Shown here: one piece after another, positions 57,071 through 64,000 of the stretch | Layout of the letters: each line of letters starts with the position of its first letter | Position numbering within the stretch: position 1 is the first letter of the stretch | From: Pseudonocardia broussonetiae | GTDB lineage: Bacteria > Actinomycetota > Actinomycetes > Mycobacteriales > Pseudonocardiaceae | Assembly (NCBI RefSeq): GCF_013155125.1 | Contig: NZ_CP053564.1 | Span: 1,433,501-1,497,500, forward strand | Direction: 5' to 3' | DNA: 64,000 bases | The notes under the pieces: generated by a model | What the model was told of the DNA's origin: nothing | The model's input: the letters and a program-made list of their open reading frames with translations, nothing else | Database searches by the model: none | Translations under genes and position numbers: made by a program

Positions 57071-58237
57071 GTGCCCGTGTTCGACCCCGCCGACGTCGGC
57101 TTCCTCGCCGATCCCTACCCCGCCTTCGCGCTGCTCAGGGCCCTGGGACCGGTGCACGACCACCCCTCGCTCGGCACCCCGGTCGCCGTCTCGCACGCGG
57201 CCTGCTCGGCCCTCCTGCGCGGGCGCGACCTGGGCCGGATCTGGGCCGACGCCGAGCCCACCGCCGAGTTCGCCGCGTTCAACCTGCTGCACCGCAACTC
57301 CCTGCTCGAGCGCGAGGGCGAGCCGCACCACCGGCTGCGCGCCGCCGTCGCCGGGGCGTTCAACCGCGGCCACACCGCCCGGCTGGAGCCGTGGGTCCGC
57401 GGGCTGGCGGGCCGGCTCGTCGACGACCTGGCGGCCGGGATCGCCGCCGACGGCAGCGCCGACGTGATCGCGGTGCTCGCCGCGGCGCTGCCCGTAGAGG
57501 TCATCGCGGAGCTGCTCGGCGTGCCCGAGCCGGAGCGGTCGGCGCTGCGCGGCTGGTCGAACGCGATCGTGACGATGTACGAGCCCGACCCCGGCCTGGA
57601 GCGGAAGGCCGCCGCGGAGCGGGCGTCGGCCGAGTTCGTCGCGGCGCTGCGCGAGCTGGCCGAGCACCGCCGGCGGCACCCCGGCGAGGACCTGGTGAGC
57701 GACCTCGTCGCCGCCGGGATCGACGCCGACGAGCTCGTCGGCACGGCGGCGCTGCTGCTCATGGCGGGCCACGAGGCCACCGTCAACGTCATCGGCAACG
57801 GGGTCCTGGCCCTGCTGCGCCACCCCGCGCAGTGGGACGTGCTGGCCACGGCGCCGCTCGGGCCCGCGGTCGAGGAGCTGATCCGCTACGACCCGCCGCT
57901 GCAGCTGTTCGAGCGCACGGCCGTCGTCGACACCGAGGTGGCCGGGCACCCCGTCCCCGCGGGCACGCGGATCGCCGCCCTGCTCGGCGCCGCCGCCCAC
58001 GACCCGCAGGTGTTCGAGCGCCCCGACGAGCTCGACGTCACCCGTGCCCACAACCCGCACCTGGGGTTCGGGCTCGGCGTGCACTACTGCCTGGGCGCCC
58101 CGCTGGCCCGGCTCGAGGTGGCCGCCGCGCTCGACGCGCTGCGCACCCGGCTGCCCGGCCTGGCCCTGGCGGCCGAGCCGGAGCGGCGCCCGGACTTCGT
58201 GATGCGCGGCCTGCGGACGCTGCCCGTCACGGCGTAG
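57071..58237 (+). CDS. cytochrome P450
   Basis: A 388-residue soluble bacterial P450. The I-helix oxygen motif is AGHEAT (232-237), the K-helix ExxR is E269-R272 (EELIR), and the heme loop is FGLGVHYCLGAPLAR with the ligand C340. The C-terminus is complete. The substrate is unknown and no ferredoxin or ferredoxin reductase gene is adjacent. The GTG has GGGAG seven bases upstream. It is divergent from symporter copy 1 across 98 bp. Confidence 0.93.
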   Translation: MPVFDPADVGFLADPYPAFALLRALGPVHDHPSLGTPVAVSHAACSALLRGRDLGRIWADAEPTAEFAAFNLLHRNSLLEREGEPHHRLRAAVAGAFNRGHTARLEPWVRGLAGRLVDDLAAGIAADGSADVIAVLAAALPVEVIAELLGVPEPERSALRGWSNAIVTMYEPDPGLERKAAAERASAEFVAALRELAEHRRRHPGEDLVSDLVAAGIDADELVGTAALLLMAGHEATVNVIGNGVLALLRHPAQWDVLATAPLGPAVEELIRYDPPLQLFERTAVVDTEVAGHPVPAGTRIAALLGAAAHDPQVFERPDELDVTRAHNPHLGFGLGVHYCLGAPLARLEVAAALDALRTRLPGLALAAEPERRPDFVMRGLRTLPVTA

Positions 58238-58258
58238 TGCATGTATTCTGCCTGCATG
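58238..58258 (+). promoter_or_regulatory. promoter and candidate operator of the toxin-antitoxin pair
   Basis: The palindrome TGCATG occurs twice, at 58238-58243 and 58253-58258, 15 bases apart. Between them TATTCT (58244-58249) lies six bases before the ATG at 58256, a leaderless-type -10. The antitoxin is a ribbon-helix-helix protein of the kind that binds such paired sites, so autoregulation is likely. Confidence 0.5.
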
Positions 58259-58486
58259 GTGGCCATCCAGATCCGCGACGTCCCCGACGACGTCCGCGAC
58301 GCGCTGGTCGCCCAGGCGGAGGCACGCGGGCAGTCGCTGCAGCGGTACCTGCTGGGGATCGTCAGCGCCCAGGCGCGGCGGTCGCGCAACACCGAGCTCC
58401 TGGCCCGGTTCGCGACCCGGGCCGACGGCGTCCGCTCGGGCCCGGGAGAGACCGCCGCCGAGCTCGCGGCGGAACGCGGCGAGTGA
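58256..58486 (+). CDS. FitA/VapB-type ribbon-helix-helix antitoxin
   Basis: A 76-residue protein. The N-terminal strand VAIQIRDVPDDVRDALVAQAEARG followed by SLQRYLLGIV forms a ribbon-helix-helix DNA-binding fold as in FitA. The C-terminal part (ARFATRADGVRSGPGETAAELAAERGE) is the flexible toxin-binding tail. It represses its own promoter and neutralises the PIN toxin. The ATG at 58256 is chosen over 58241 because of the -10 hexamer between them. The stop overlaps the toxin start (GTGA). Confidence 0.88.
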   Translation: MVAIQIRDVPDDVRDALVAQAEARGQSLQRYLLGIVSAQARRSRNTELLARFATRADGVRSGPGETAAELAAERGE

Positions 58487-58875
58487 TCGTCGTCGACGCC
58501 TCCGTCCTCGTCGACGCCCTGCTCGACGACGGCCCGGCAGGCTCCGCGGCCCGCGCCGCGCTCACGCCCGACGCCGAATGGGCGGCGCCGCCGGTCCTCC
58601 CGGTCGAGGTCCTGTCCGTGGCGCGTCGGCGGGTGCTGCGCGGTCAGGTCGCGCCGCAGCGGGCCGCAGACGCCGTCGACGCCCTGGCCGGGTTCGAGGT
58701 GACCTGGGCCGATCCGGTCGCCCTGGTCACGCGCATCTGGGAGCTGCGGGAGAACGTCACGGCGTTCGACGCGGCGTACGTGGCCACGGCCGAGCTACTC
58801 GACTGCGACCTGCTCACCGGCGACCACCGGCTGGTGCGCGCGAGCGGGCCCCGCTGCCGCATCCGGACGCCCTGA
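58483..58875 (+). CDS. PIN-domain ribonuclease toxin (VapC/FitB type)
   Basis: A 130-residue PIN nuclease that would cleave RNA with Mg2+. The acidic residues are in VVDASVLVDAL (D5), VLPVEVLSVARR (Glu), TAFDAAYVATAE (Asp) and CDLLTGDHRL (Asp). The GTG overlaps the antitoxin stop, the normal arrangement for vapBC. The last 81 bases are overlapped antisense by the DUF4328 gene, so the 3' end may be affected by convergent transcription. Confidence 0.88.
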   Translation: MIVVDASVLVDALLDDGPAGSAARAALTPDAEWAAPPVLPVEVLSVARRRVLRGQVAPQRAADAVDALAGFEVTWADPVALVTRIWELRENVTAFDAAYVATAELLDCDLLTGDHRLVRASGPRCRIRTP

Positions 58876-59778
58876 CCCGGTCACCCGGACCAGCAGCTCC
58901 CGCCGGTCCGACCGGGCCGGGGAGAGCAGGCGGGTGAGGTGCCCGACCAGCACCGCGGTGACGCCCGCGGTGGCGGCGGCGAGCACGTCGAGCAGGGCGT
59001 GCAGGAGCACCCCGTCGGCCCGGGCCTGCACGCCGGTGCGCAGGCCCCACAGCAGCACCACCGCCGACAGCACGACGCCCGCGGCCCACAGGCCCCACCA
59101 CACGAGCACCAGCCGGGACGGGCGCGGCCGCGCGCCGGCGGGGCGCCGCAGCGCGGTGTGCTCGATCTCGGCGAGCACCGCCCCGGGCACGGCCAGGTTC
59201 AGCCCCGGCACGACCCAGCCGAGGACGACGTCGCGGGTGCGGCGCGAGGGCACGACCCCGGCCCCCGCGGCGGCGGCCGCCGCGGCCCGCACCGTCCACA
59301 GCACGACGAGCGCGCCCGCGAGCACCGTCATGACCGGCGCGATCGTGCCGGCCGAGAGCACCAGCGCGTCCGAGGCGGCCACCACGGGCCCGCTCAGGGC
59401 GTCGGCCCGGCTGGCCAGCAGCAGCGCGTAGCGCCAGACCTCGGCACCCGCGGCGACCAGCGCCACCGCCGCCGTGGCCCACAGCAGCGGCACGGCGGTG
59501 CCCGCCAGCGCGCGGGCGGCGTGGAGCGGCGTGGCGCCCTCCGGGCCGGTGGCGCGGACCCAGGGCAGCGCCGGGTAGCCACCGCGCTGCGGCCGCGTGC
59601 GCGGCGGCCCGGCGTAGGGCCGGCGCGGCACCGGCACCACGGGCGGGGTGTCGGGCGCCGGCGGGGCCGCGACCCACTCCAGCGCCGCCAGGTACCGGCC
59701 GCAGTACGGGCAGAACGGCCCGGCCCCGGTCGCCGACGTCCGGCGGCACCGGGGGCAGGTCTGCGGCGCGGGGGGCAC
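58795..59778 (-). CDS. DUF4328 membrane protein with N-terminal zinc ribbon
   Basis: A 327-residue protein. Residues 8-30 form a zinc ribbon (CPRCRRTSATGAGPFCPYCG). A Pro/Arg-rich segment follows, then six membrane helices in the DUF4328 pattern, with VVLGWVVPGLNLAVPGAVLAEIEH and VWWGLWAAGVVLS. The function is unknown. The GTG is 8 bases from the rhodanese stop and the two are probably co-transcribed. The tail overlaps the end of the PIN toxin gene by 81 bp on the opposite strand. Confidence 0.8.
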   Translation of the reverse strand: MPPAPQTCPRCRRTSATGAGPFCPYCGRYLAALEWVAAPPAPDTPPVVPVPRRPYAGPPRTRPQRGGYPALPWVRATGPEGATPLHAARALAGTAVPLLWATAAVALVAAGAEVWRYALLLASRADALSGPVVAASDALVLSAGTIAPVMTVLAGALVVLWTVRAAAAAAAGAGVVPSRRTRDVVLGWVVPGLNLAVPGAVLAEIEHTALRRPAGARPRPSRLVLVWWGLWAAGVVLSAVVLLWGLRTGVQARADGVLLHALLDVLAAATAGVTAVLVGHLTRLLSPARSDRRELLVRVTGSGRPDAAAGPARAHQPVVAGEQVAVE

Positions 59779-59786
59779 GGGCGGGG

Positions 59787-60110
59787 CTAGACGATCGCCG
59801 GGGACGCGCCGCCCTCGGCGACGACCGGCCGGCCCTGCGCGGCCCAGACCTGCATCCCGCCCTCGACGTTGACGGCCGGGTGGCCCTGCGCGGCGAGGTA
59901 CTGCACGACCTGCGCCGACCGGCCGCCGGAGCGGCAGACGACGTAGAGCGGGTCGTCGGCGGGCACCTCGTTGATGCGCGCGACGAGCTGCGACATCGGC
60001 AGGTGCCGCGCGCCGGGGGCGTGCCCGGCGTCCCACTCGTCGATCTCGCGGACGTCGAGCATCGGGGCGTCGGCGGGGATCCCGGTCACCGGTACGGAAG
60101 GAACGCTCAT
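59787..60110 (-). CDS. single-domain rhodanese-like protein
   Basis: A 107-residue rhodanese. The N-terminal LDVREIDEWDAGHAPGARHLPM and the active-site loop VVCRSGGRSAQV with C59 are complete. It transfers sulfur or handles persulfides in the cytosol. The ATG at 60110 is preceded by GGAAGGAAC. It lies 47 bp downstream of symporter copy 2, with no functional link evident. Confidence 0.9.
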   Translation of the reverse strand: MSVPSVPVTGIPADAPMLDVREIDEWDAGHAPGARHLPMSQLVARINEVPADDPLYVVCRSGGRSAQVVQYLAAQGHPAVNVEGGMQVWAAQGRPVVAEGGASPAIV

Positions 60111-60157
60111 GCCCCCGATCCTGCCACGCGCGCCGGTCAGGACCCGGTGAGGACGGA

Positions 60158-61777
60158 TCAGTGCCGGACGGCCTTCTCCGACCCCGCGCCGGTCAGCGAC
60201 CGGACCTCCATCTCGGCGAACTTGGCGTGGTCGAAGTTGCGCGACCCGCCGACGAAGGTGCCGATGATCCCGAGCAGGAACGACAGCGGGATCGACACGA
60301 TGCCCGGGTTCTCCAGCGGGAAGAAGTCGAACCCGCCGCCGGGCAGGATCACGCTCTTCGGCCCGGACACCACCGGCGAGAACACGATCAGCAGCACGCA
60401 GCTGGCCAGGCCGCCGTAGATGCTGAACAGCGCGCCCATCGTGTTGAACCGCTTCCAGAACAGCGAGTACAGGATCGTCGGCAGGTTCGCCGAGGCGGCC
60501 ACGGCGAACGCCAGCGCCACCAGGAACGCGATGTTGATGCCGTTGACCAGGATCCCGCCGACGATCGCGACGGCGCCGACGACGAGCGCCGTCAGCCGCG
60601 CGACGCGCACCTCCGAGTCCGGGGACGCCTCGCCGTTCTTGATGACGTTGGCGTAGACGTCGTGGGCGAACGAGGCCGACGCCGTGATCGTCAGCCCGGC
60701 CACGACCGCGAGGATCGTGGCGAACGCGACCGCGGAGATGATGCCGAGCAGGACCTCGCCGCCGAGCTGGAACGCGAGCAGCGGCGCCGCGGAGTTGGCC
60801 CCGCCCGGCGCGGCGGCGATGTTGGCCGGCCCGACCAGCGCGGCCGCCCCGTAGCCCAGGACGAGCGTGAACAGGTAGAAGACCCCGATCAGCCAGATCG
60901 CCCAGACCACCGACCGGCGGGCGTCCTTGGCCGTGGGCACGGTGTAGAAGCGCATGAGGATGTGCGGCAGGCCCGCGGTGCCCAGCACCAGCGCGAGGCC
61001 GAGGGAGATGAAGTCGACCGGGTTCGTGTACTGCAGGCCCGGGTTGAGCAGCGCCTCGCCGCGCTCCGGGCTGTTCTCGACCGCGCGCCCGAGCAGCTCG
61101 GAGAGGTTGAACCCGACGATGCCCAGCACCCACGCCGTCATCACCGCGGCGCCCACGATCAGCAGCGCCGCCTTGATGATCTGCACGTACGTGGTGCCCT
61201 TCATGCCTCCCACGAGCACGTAGACGATCATCAGGACCCCGACGACGGCGATGACGACGCTCTGCCCGACGCGGTTGGTGTTGGGGATCTGCAGCAGCAG
61301 CGCGATCAGCCCGCCCGCGCCGGCCATCTGCGCGAGCAGGTAGAAGAACGACACGACCAGCGTCGACGTGGCCGCGGCGGCGCGGACCGGCCGCTGCCGC
61401 ATCCGGAACGCCAGGACGTCGCCCATCGTGAACTTGCCGGTGTTGCGCAGGAGCTCGGCCACCAGCAGCAGCGCGACGAGCCAGGCCACCAGGAAGCCGA
61501 TGGAGTAGAGGAAGCCGTCGTAGCCGTTGAGCGCGATCGCGCCCGCGATGCCCAGGAACGACGCCGCGGAGAGGTAGTCCCCCGCGATCGCGACGCCGTT
61601 CTGCGGCCCGGTGAACGAGCGGCCGGCGGCGTAGTAGTCCGATGCAGACCGGTTGGTACGGCTGGCGCGGTACACGAAGTACAGCGTGACCAGCACGAAC
61701 GCGGCGAAGATGCCGATGTTCAGCCCGACGTTCCCGACCTGCGTCGGGGCGGCCTGACCGGTCTGCGCAGGGACCAT
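60158..61777 (-). CDS. sodium/solute symporter (ActP-like), copy 2
   Basis: A 539-residue SSS-family transporter with about 13 helices, closely similar to copy 1 at 55281-56972. It shows GPQNGVAIAGDYLSAASFLGIAG, VGGMKGTTYVQIIKAALL, LPHILMRFYTVPTAKDARRSVVWAIWLIG (split across residues about 275-303) and LTITASASFAHDVYANVI. It probably imports acetate or similar acids. The ATG overlaps the stop of the DUF485 gene by one base (TGATG), so the pair is coupled, as with yjcH-actP of E. coli. Confidence 0.92.
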   Translation of the reverse strand: MVPAQTGQAAPTQVGNVGLNIGIFAAFVLVTLYFVYRASRTNRSASDYYAAGRSFTGPQNGVAIAGDYLSAASFLGIAGAIALNGYDGFLYSIGFLVAWLVALLLVAELLRNTGKFTMGDVLAFRMRQRPVRAAAATSTLVVSFFYLLAQMAGAGGLIALLLQIPNTNRVGQSVVIAVVGVLMIVYVLVGGMKGTTYVQIIKAALLIVGAAVMTAWVLGIVGFNLSELLGRAVENSPERGEALLNPGLQYTNPVDFISLGLALVLGTAGLPHILMRFYTVPTAKDARRSVVWAIWLIGVFYLFTLVLGYGAAALVGPANIAAAPGGANSAAPLLAFQLGGEVLLGIISAVAFATILAVVAGLTITASASFAHDVYANVIKNGEASPDSEVRVARLTALVVGAVAIVGGILVNGINIAFLVALAFAVAASANLPTILYSLFWKRFNTMGALFSIYGGLASCVLLIVFSPVVSGPKSVILPGGGFDFFPLENPGIVSIPLSFLLGIIGTFVGGSRNFDHAKFAEMEVRSLTGAGSEKAVRH

Positions 61778-62154
61778 CAGCGTCGGCCCTCCGGGCGGTG
61801 ACCCTCGACGCGGTGACCCTCGGCGCGGTGACCCTCGACGCGCAGGCGCAGGCGCTCGGCGGCGGGGTCGAGGTGGCGGTTCGCGTAGCGCACGTAGATG
61901 GTGGTGATCGCGAACGTGGTGACGAACTGCAGCAGGCCGATGACCAGACCGACGTTGATGTTGCCGGCGACCTTGATCGCCATGAAGTCGCGCGCGTAGG
62001 ACGCCAGCAGCACGTAGGCCAGGTACCAGACCAGGAACGCCGCGCTCATCGGGAAGACGAAGCGCCGCAGCCGTGACCGCAGGTCGGCGAACTCCGCGCT
62101 GTCCTGCACCTCTTCGTAGACGGTCCTCGTCGATCGTTCGCCGACAGTGCTCAC
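61777..62154 (-). CDS. DUF485 (YjcH-like) membrane protein
   Basis: A 125-residue protein with two membrane helices and the DUF485 motif RLRRFVFPMSAAFLVWYLAYVLLASYARDFM and GNINVGLVIGLLQFVTTFAITTIYVRYA. DUF485 proteins accompany acetate permeases; their exact role is not settled. The C-terminus carries about four copies of EGHR(V/A), encoded by a 15-bp tandem repeat. The GTG at 62154 has GGGAGGG six bases upstream, which sets the start. The 118 bp upstream hold the operon promoter, not resolved here. Confidence 0.9.
   Translation of the reverse strand: MSTVGERSTRTVYEEVQDSAEFADLRSRLRRFVFPMSAAFLVWYLAYVLLASYARDFMAIKVAGNINVGLVIGLLQFVTTFAITTIYVRYANRHLDPAAERLRLRVEGHRAEGHRVEGHRPEGRR
61796..61840. 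repeat. 15-bp tandem repeat in the DUF485 gene
   Basis: Three in-frame units (61796-61810, 61811-61825 and 61826-61840); units 1 and 3 are identical and unit 2 differs by one base. They encode EGHRV/EGHRA-type pentapeptides at the cytosolic C-terminus. Copy number may vary between strains without frameshift. Confidence 0.85.
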
Positions 62155-62272
62155 GTCGGTCCCTCCCGGTCGTCCTGCGCAAGCCCGTGCGGCCCCCACT
62201 ACCACTGGGAACGAGACCCCGGCCACACGGGAACGTGGAGATACTCCAACGGGTGACTGTGGGCCGCAACAC

Positions 62273-64000
62273 CTAACGCAGCGTGCGGTTCTCCCCGTCC
62301 GCCAGGCGGTCGCGGGTGAGCCCCAGGCGCTCGGGGGCGTGCAGCCGGAGCAGGATCTGGTCGACGTCCGTCGGCCGGCGGTCGCGGGTGAGCAGGCTGA
62401 CGACCACCATCGTCAGGAAGGCGGCGGGGACGCTGACGACCGCCGGGCGGTAGAGCAGCACGCCGAGCGCGCCGTCGTCGCCGAACCCCGCGAGGCTGAC
62501 GGCCACCGCGCCCGCCGACAGCAGCCCGCCGACCAGCACGCCCGCCACCGCCCCGTGATCGGTGAGCCCGCGCCACCAGATGCCCAGCACGAGCAGCGGG
62601 CAGAACGTCGACGCCGCCACGGCGAACACCAGCGCGACGGCCTCGGAGAAGTCGAGCCGGCTCACGCCCAGCGCCAACCCGAGCGGCACGAGCCCGGCGA
62701 GGACGGCGGCGAACCGGAAGTCGCGCACGCGCCGCCGCTTGAACACGTCGGTGGACAGCACCCCGGCCACGCTGACGATCAGGCCCGAGGACGTCGACAG
62801 GAACGCCGCCCACGCCCCTGCCGCGACGAACGCGCCGACCAGGATCCCGGCCCAGCCGCTGCCGAGCACGGCGGTGGGCAGCAGCAGCACCGCCGCGTCG
62901 GTCTCGCCGCTGACGAGCAGCTGCGGGGTGTAGAGCCGCGACAGCGCCCCGAGCACCGTGACCGTGATGTAGAAGCCGCCGAGCAGCGCGAGCACGACCA
63001 CGGCGCTGCGGCGGGCGGTGCGGCCGTCGGGGTTGGTGTAGAAGCGCACGAGCACGTGCGGCAGGCCCATCGTGCCCAGGAACGTGGCGATGATCAGCGA
63101 GTACGTCGCCAGCAGGCCGTTCTGCCGGCCCTCGGGGAAGGGCGTGACCCAGTCGGCGTCGGCCGCGGGGGCGCCCGCGACGACCGGCACCGGGGTTCCG
63201 CCCTCGAACCCGAGCTGCGCCCCGGTCCGCACGGAGTGCAGCCCGGGCTGCCACGCGAGCGCCGCGCCGCGCACGTCGACGCCGTCGACGGTGCCGGTGG
63301 CGACGACCGCGGTGGGCACCCGGACGTCGAGGAGCACGTCGGTGCGGATGTCGACGGTGGTGGCGGCGGGGAACTCCGGCGGCGCCGGGCGGTCGAACTC
63401 GCGGACGTCGCCGAGGAAGTAGGAGATCGCGATGATCGCCGGCAGGGCGACGGCGGAGAGCTTGAGCCAGTACTGGAAGGCCTGGACGAACGTGATCGAG
63501 CGCATCCCGCCCAGCGCCACGGTCAGGACGACGACGACCCCCGCCGCCAGCACGCCCATCCAGGACGGCAGCCCGGTGACGATCATGACGGTGAGGCCCG
63601 CGCCCTGGAACTGCGGCAGCACGTAGAGCCAGCCGATGAGCAGCACGAACCCGGTGCAGACGCGGCGCAGCAGGGGCGAGGCGAGCCGGGCCTCGGCGAA
63701 GTCGGGCACCGTGTACGCCCCCGAGCGGCGCAGCGGCGCGGCCACGAACAGCACCAGCGCGAGGTAGCCCGCGGTGAACCCGACCGGGTACCAGAGCGCG
63801 TCGACGCCGTCGCGCAGGATCAGCCCGGCCACGCCCAGGAACGACGCCGCCGACAGGTACTCCCCCGAGATCGCCCCGGCGTTGGCGGCGGGCCCGACCG
63901 AGCGCGAGGCCACGAGGAAGTCCGACGTGCTGCGCGTGACGCGCACGCCGATCGCCCCGATCACCGCCGAGGTGACCGCGACGGCCAGCATGGCCACCAG
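62273..64000 (-). CDS. sodium/solute symporter (MctC-like), copy 3, N-terminus at window edge
   Basis: At least 575 residues of an SSS-family transporter, more distant from copies 1 and 2. It shows NAGAISGEYLSAASFLGVAGL, GGMRSITFVQAFQYWLKL, LPHVLVRFYTNPDGRTARRS and an inserted outer loop of about 90 residues (about 200-290) rich in V, T and P. Monocarboxylate uptake is likely. A GTG at 63997 could start it, but the frame stays open to the window end and the first helix begins at once, so the true start may lie outside. Confidence 0.85.
   Translation of the reverse strand: MVAMLAVAVTSAVIGAIGVRVTRSTSDFLVASRSVGPAANAGAISGEYLSAASFLGVAGLILRDGVDALWYPVGFTAGYLALVLFVAAPLRRSGAYTVPDFAEARLASPLLRRVCTGFVLLIGWLYVLPQFQGAGLTVMIVTGLPSWMGVLAAGVVVVLTVALGGMRSITFVQAFQYWLKLSAVALPAIIAISYFLGDVREFDRPAPPEFPAATTVDIRTDVLLDVRVPTAVVATGTVDGVDVRGAALAWQPGLHSVRTGAQLGFEGGTPVPVVAGAPAADADWVTPFPEGRQNGLLATYSLIIATFLGTMGLPHVLVRFYTNPDGRTARRSAVVVLALLGGFYITVTVLGALSRLYTPQLLVSGETDAAVLLLPTAVLGSGWAGILVGAFVAAGAWAAFLSTSSGLIVSVAGVLSTDVFKRRRVRDFRFAAVLAGLVPLGLALGVSRLDFSEAVALVFAVAASTFCPLLVLGIWWRGLTDHGAVAGVLVGGLLSAGAVAVSLAGFGDDGALGVLLYRPAVVSVPAAFLTMVVVSLLTRDRRPTDVDQILLRLHAPERLGLTRDRLADGENRTLR

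Overview
The window is very GC-rich and gene-dense. It reads as a chromosomal segment of an actinomycete with an arabinogalactan cell wall, most likely a Pseudonocardia-like member of the Pseudonocardiaceae. The reasons are a near-complete arabinogalactan gene set resembling that of Mycobacterium (dprE1, dprE2, an Emb-type arabinosyltransferase, aftB, an AftA-like protein, glfT2, glf, the ubiA/PAP2 pair and all four rml genes), frequent GTG starts, many 4-bp start/stop overlaps, and several genes that appear to be leaderless. No mycolic-acid biosynthesis genes are present here. I found no tRNA, rRNA, CRISPR array, insertion sequence or prophage. No stretch longer than 300 bases lacks a gene.

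Layout. 1-3.3 kb: two paralogous secreted beta-helix proteins flank a UDP-glucose dehydrogenase. 3.3-7.3 kb: a GtrA-family protein and a four-gene osmoprotectant-type ABC transporter. 7.4-10.1 kb: a DUF1707 protein, divergent from dprE1-dprE2. 10.2-12.5 kb: a membrane acyltransferase and a nitroreductase. 12.5-24.6 kb: aftB, emb, a GlfT2 paralogue, a histidine phosphatase, glfT2, an SOS-controlled 13E12/HNH gene and glf. 24.6-33.9 kb: membrane glycosyltransferases and a block resembling Rv3630-Rv3632 plus Rv3779 of M. tuberculosis (polyprenyl-phosphate sugar synthesis, flipping and transfer). 34.0-38.7 kb: rmlC-rmlD facing the operon PAP2-ubiA-rmlA-rmlB. 

38.7-46 kb: a HAD phosphatase, a MerR regulator fused to part of a DNA sliding clamp, a very large phosphatase that carries its own anti-sigma-type kinase and STAS domains, and a DUF350 / glutathionylspermidine-synthase-like / small membrane protein trio. 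46-51.9 kb: genes in the same order as Rv3835-Rv3838c (septum-formation protein, metallopeptidase, phosphatase, pheA), an iron-box-controlled DUF2470 gene and an Rv1342c-Rv1343c-like pair. 52-64 kb: a CPBP protease, an SDR, ferritin, a SEC-C protein, three acetate-type sodium symporters, a P450, a toxin-antitoxin pair, a DUF4328 protein and a rhodanese.

The cell-wall genes fit one pathway. Rml enzymes make dTDP-rhamnose for the linker. Glf makes UDP-Galf for GlfT2-type polymerases. UbiA and a PAP2 protein make decaprenyl-phosphoryl ribose, which DprE1/DprE2 epimerise to the arabinose donor. AftA-, Emb- and AftB-type membrane enzymes then build the arabinan outside the membrane. The strongest less usual signals are the MerR-clamp fusion beside the all-in-one partner-switch protein, a consensus SOS box on a start codon, an iron box before a DUF2470 gene, and long perfect hairpins between convergent genes.
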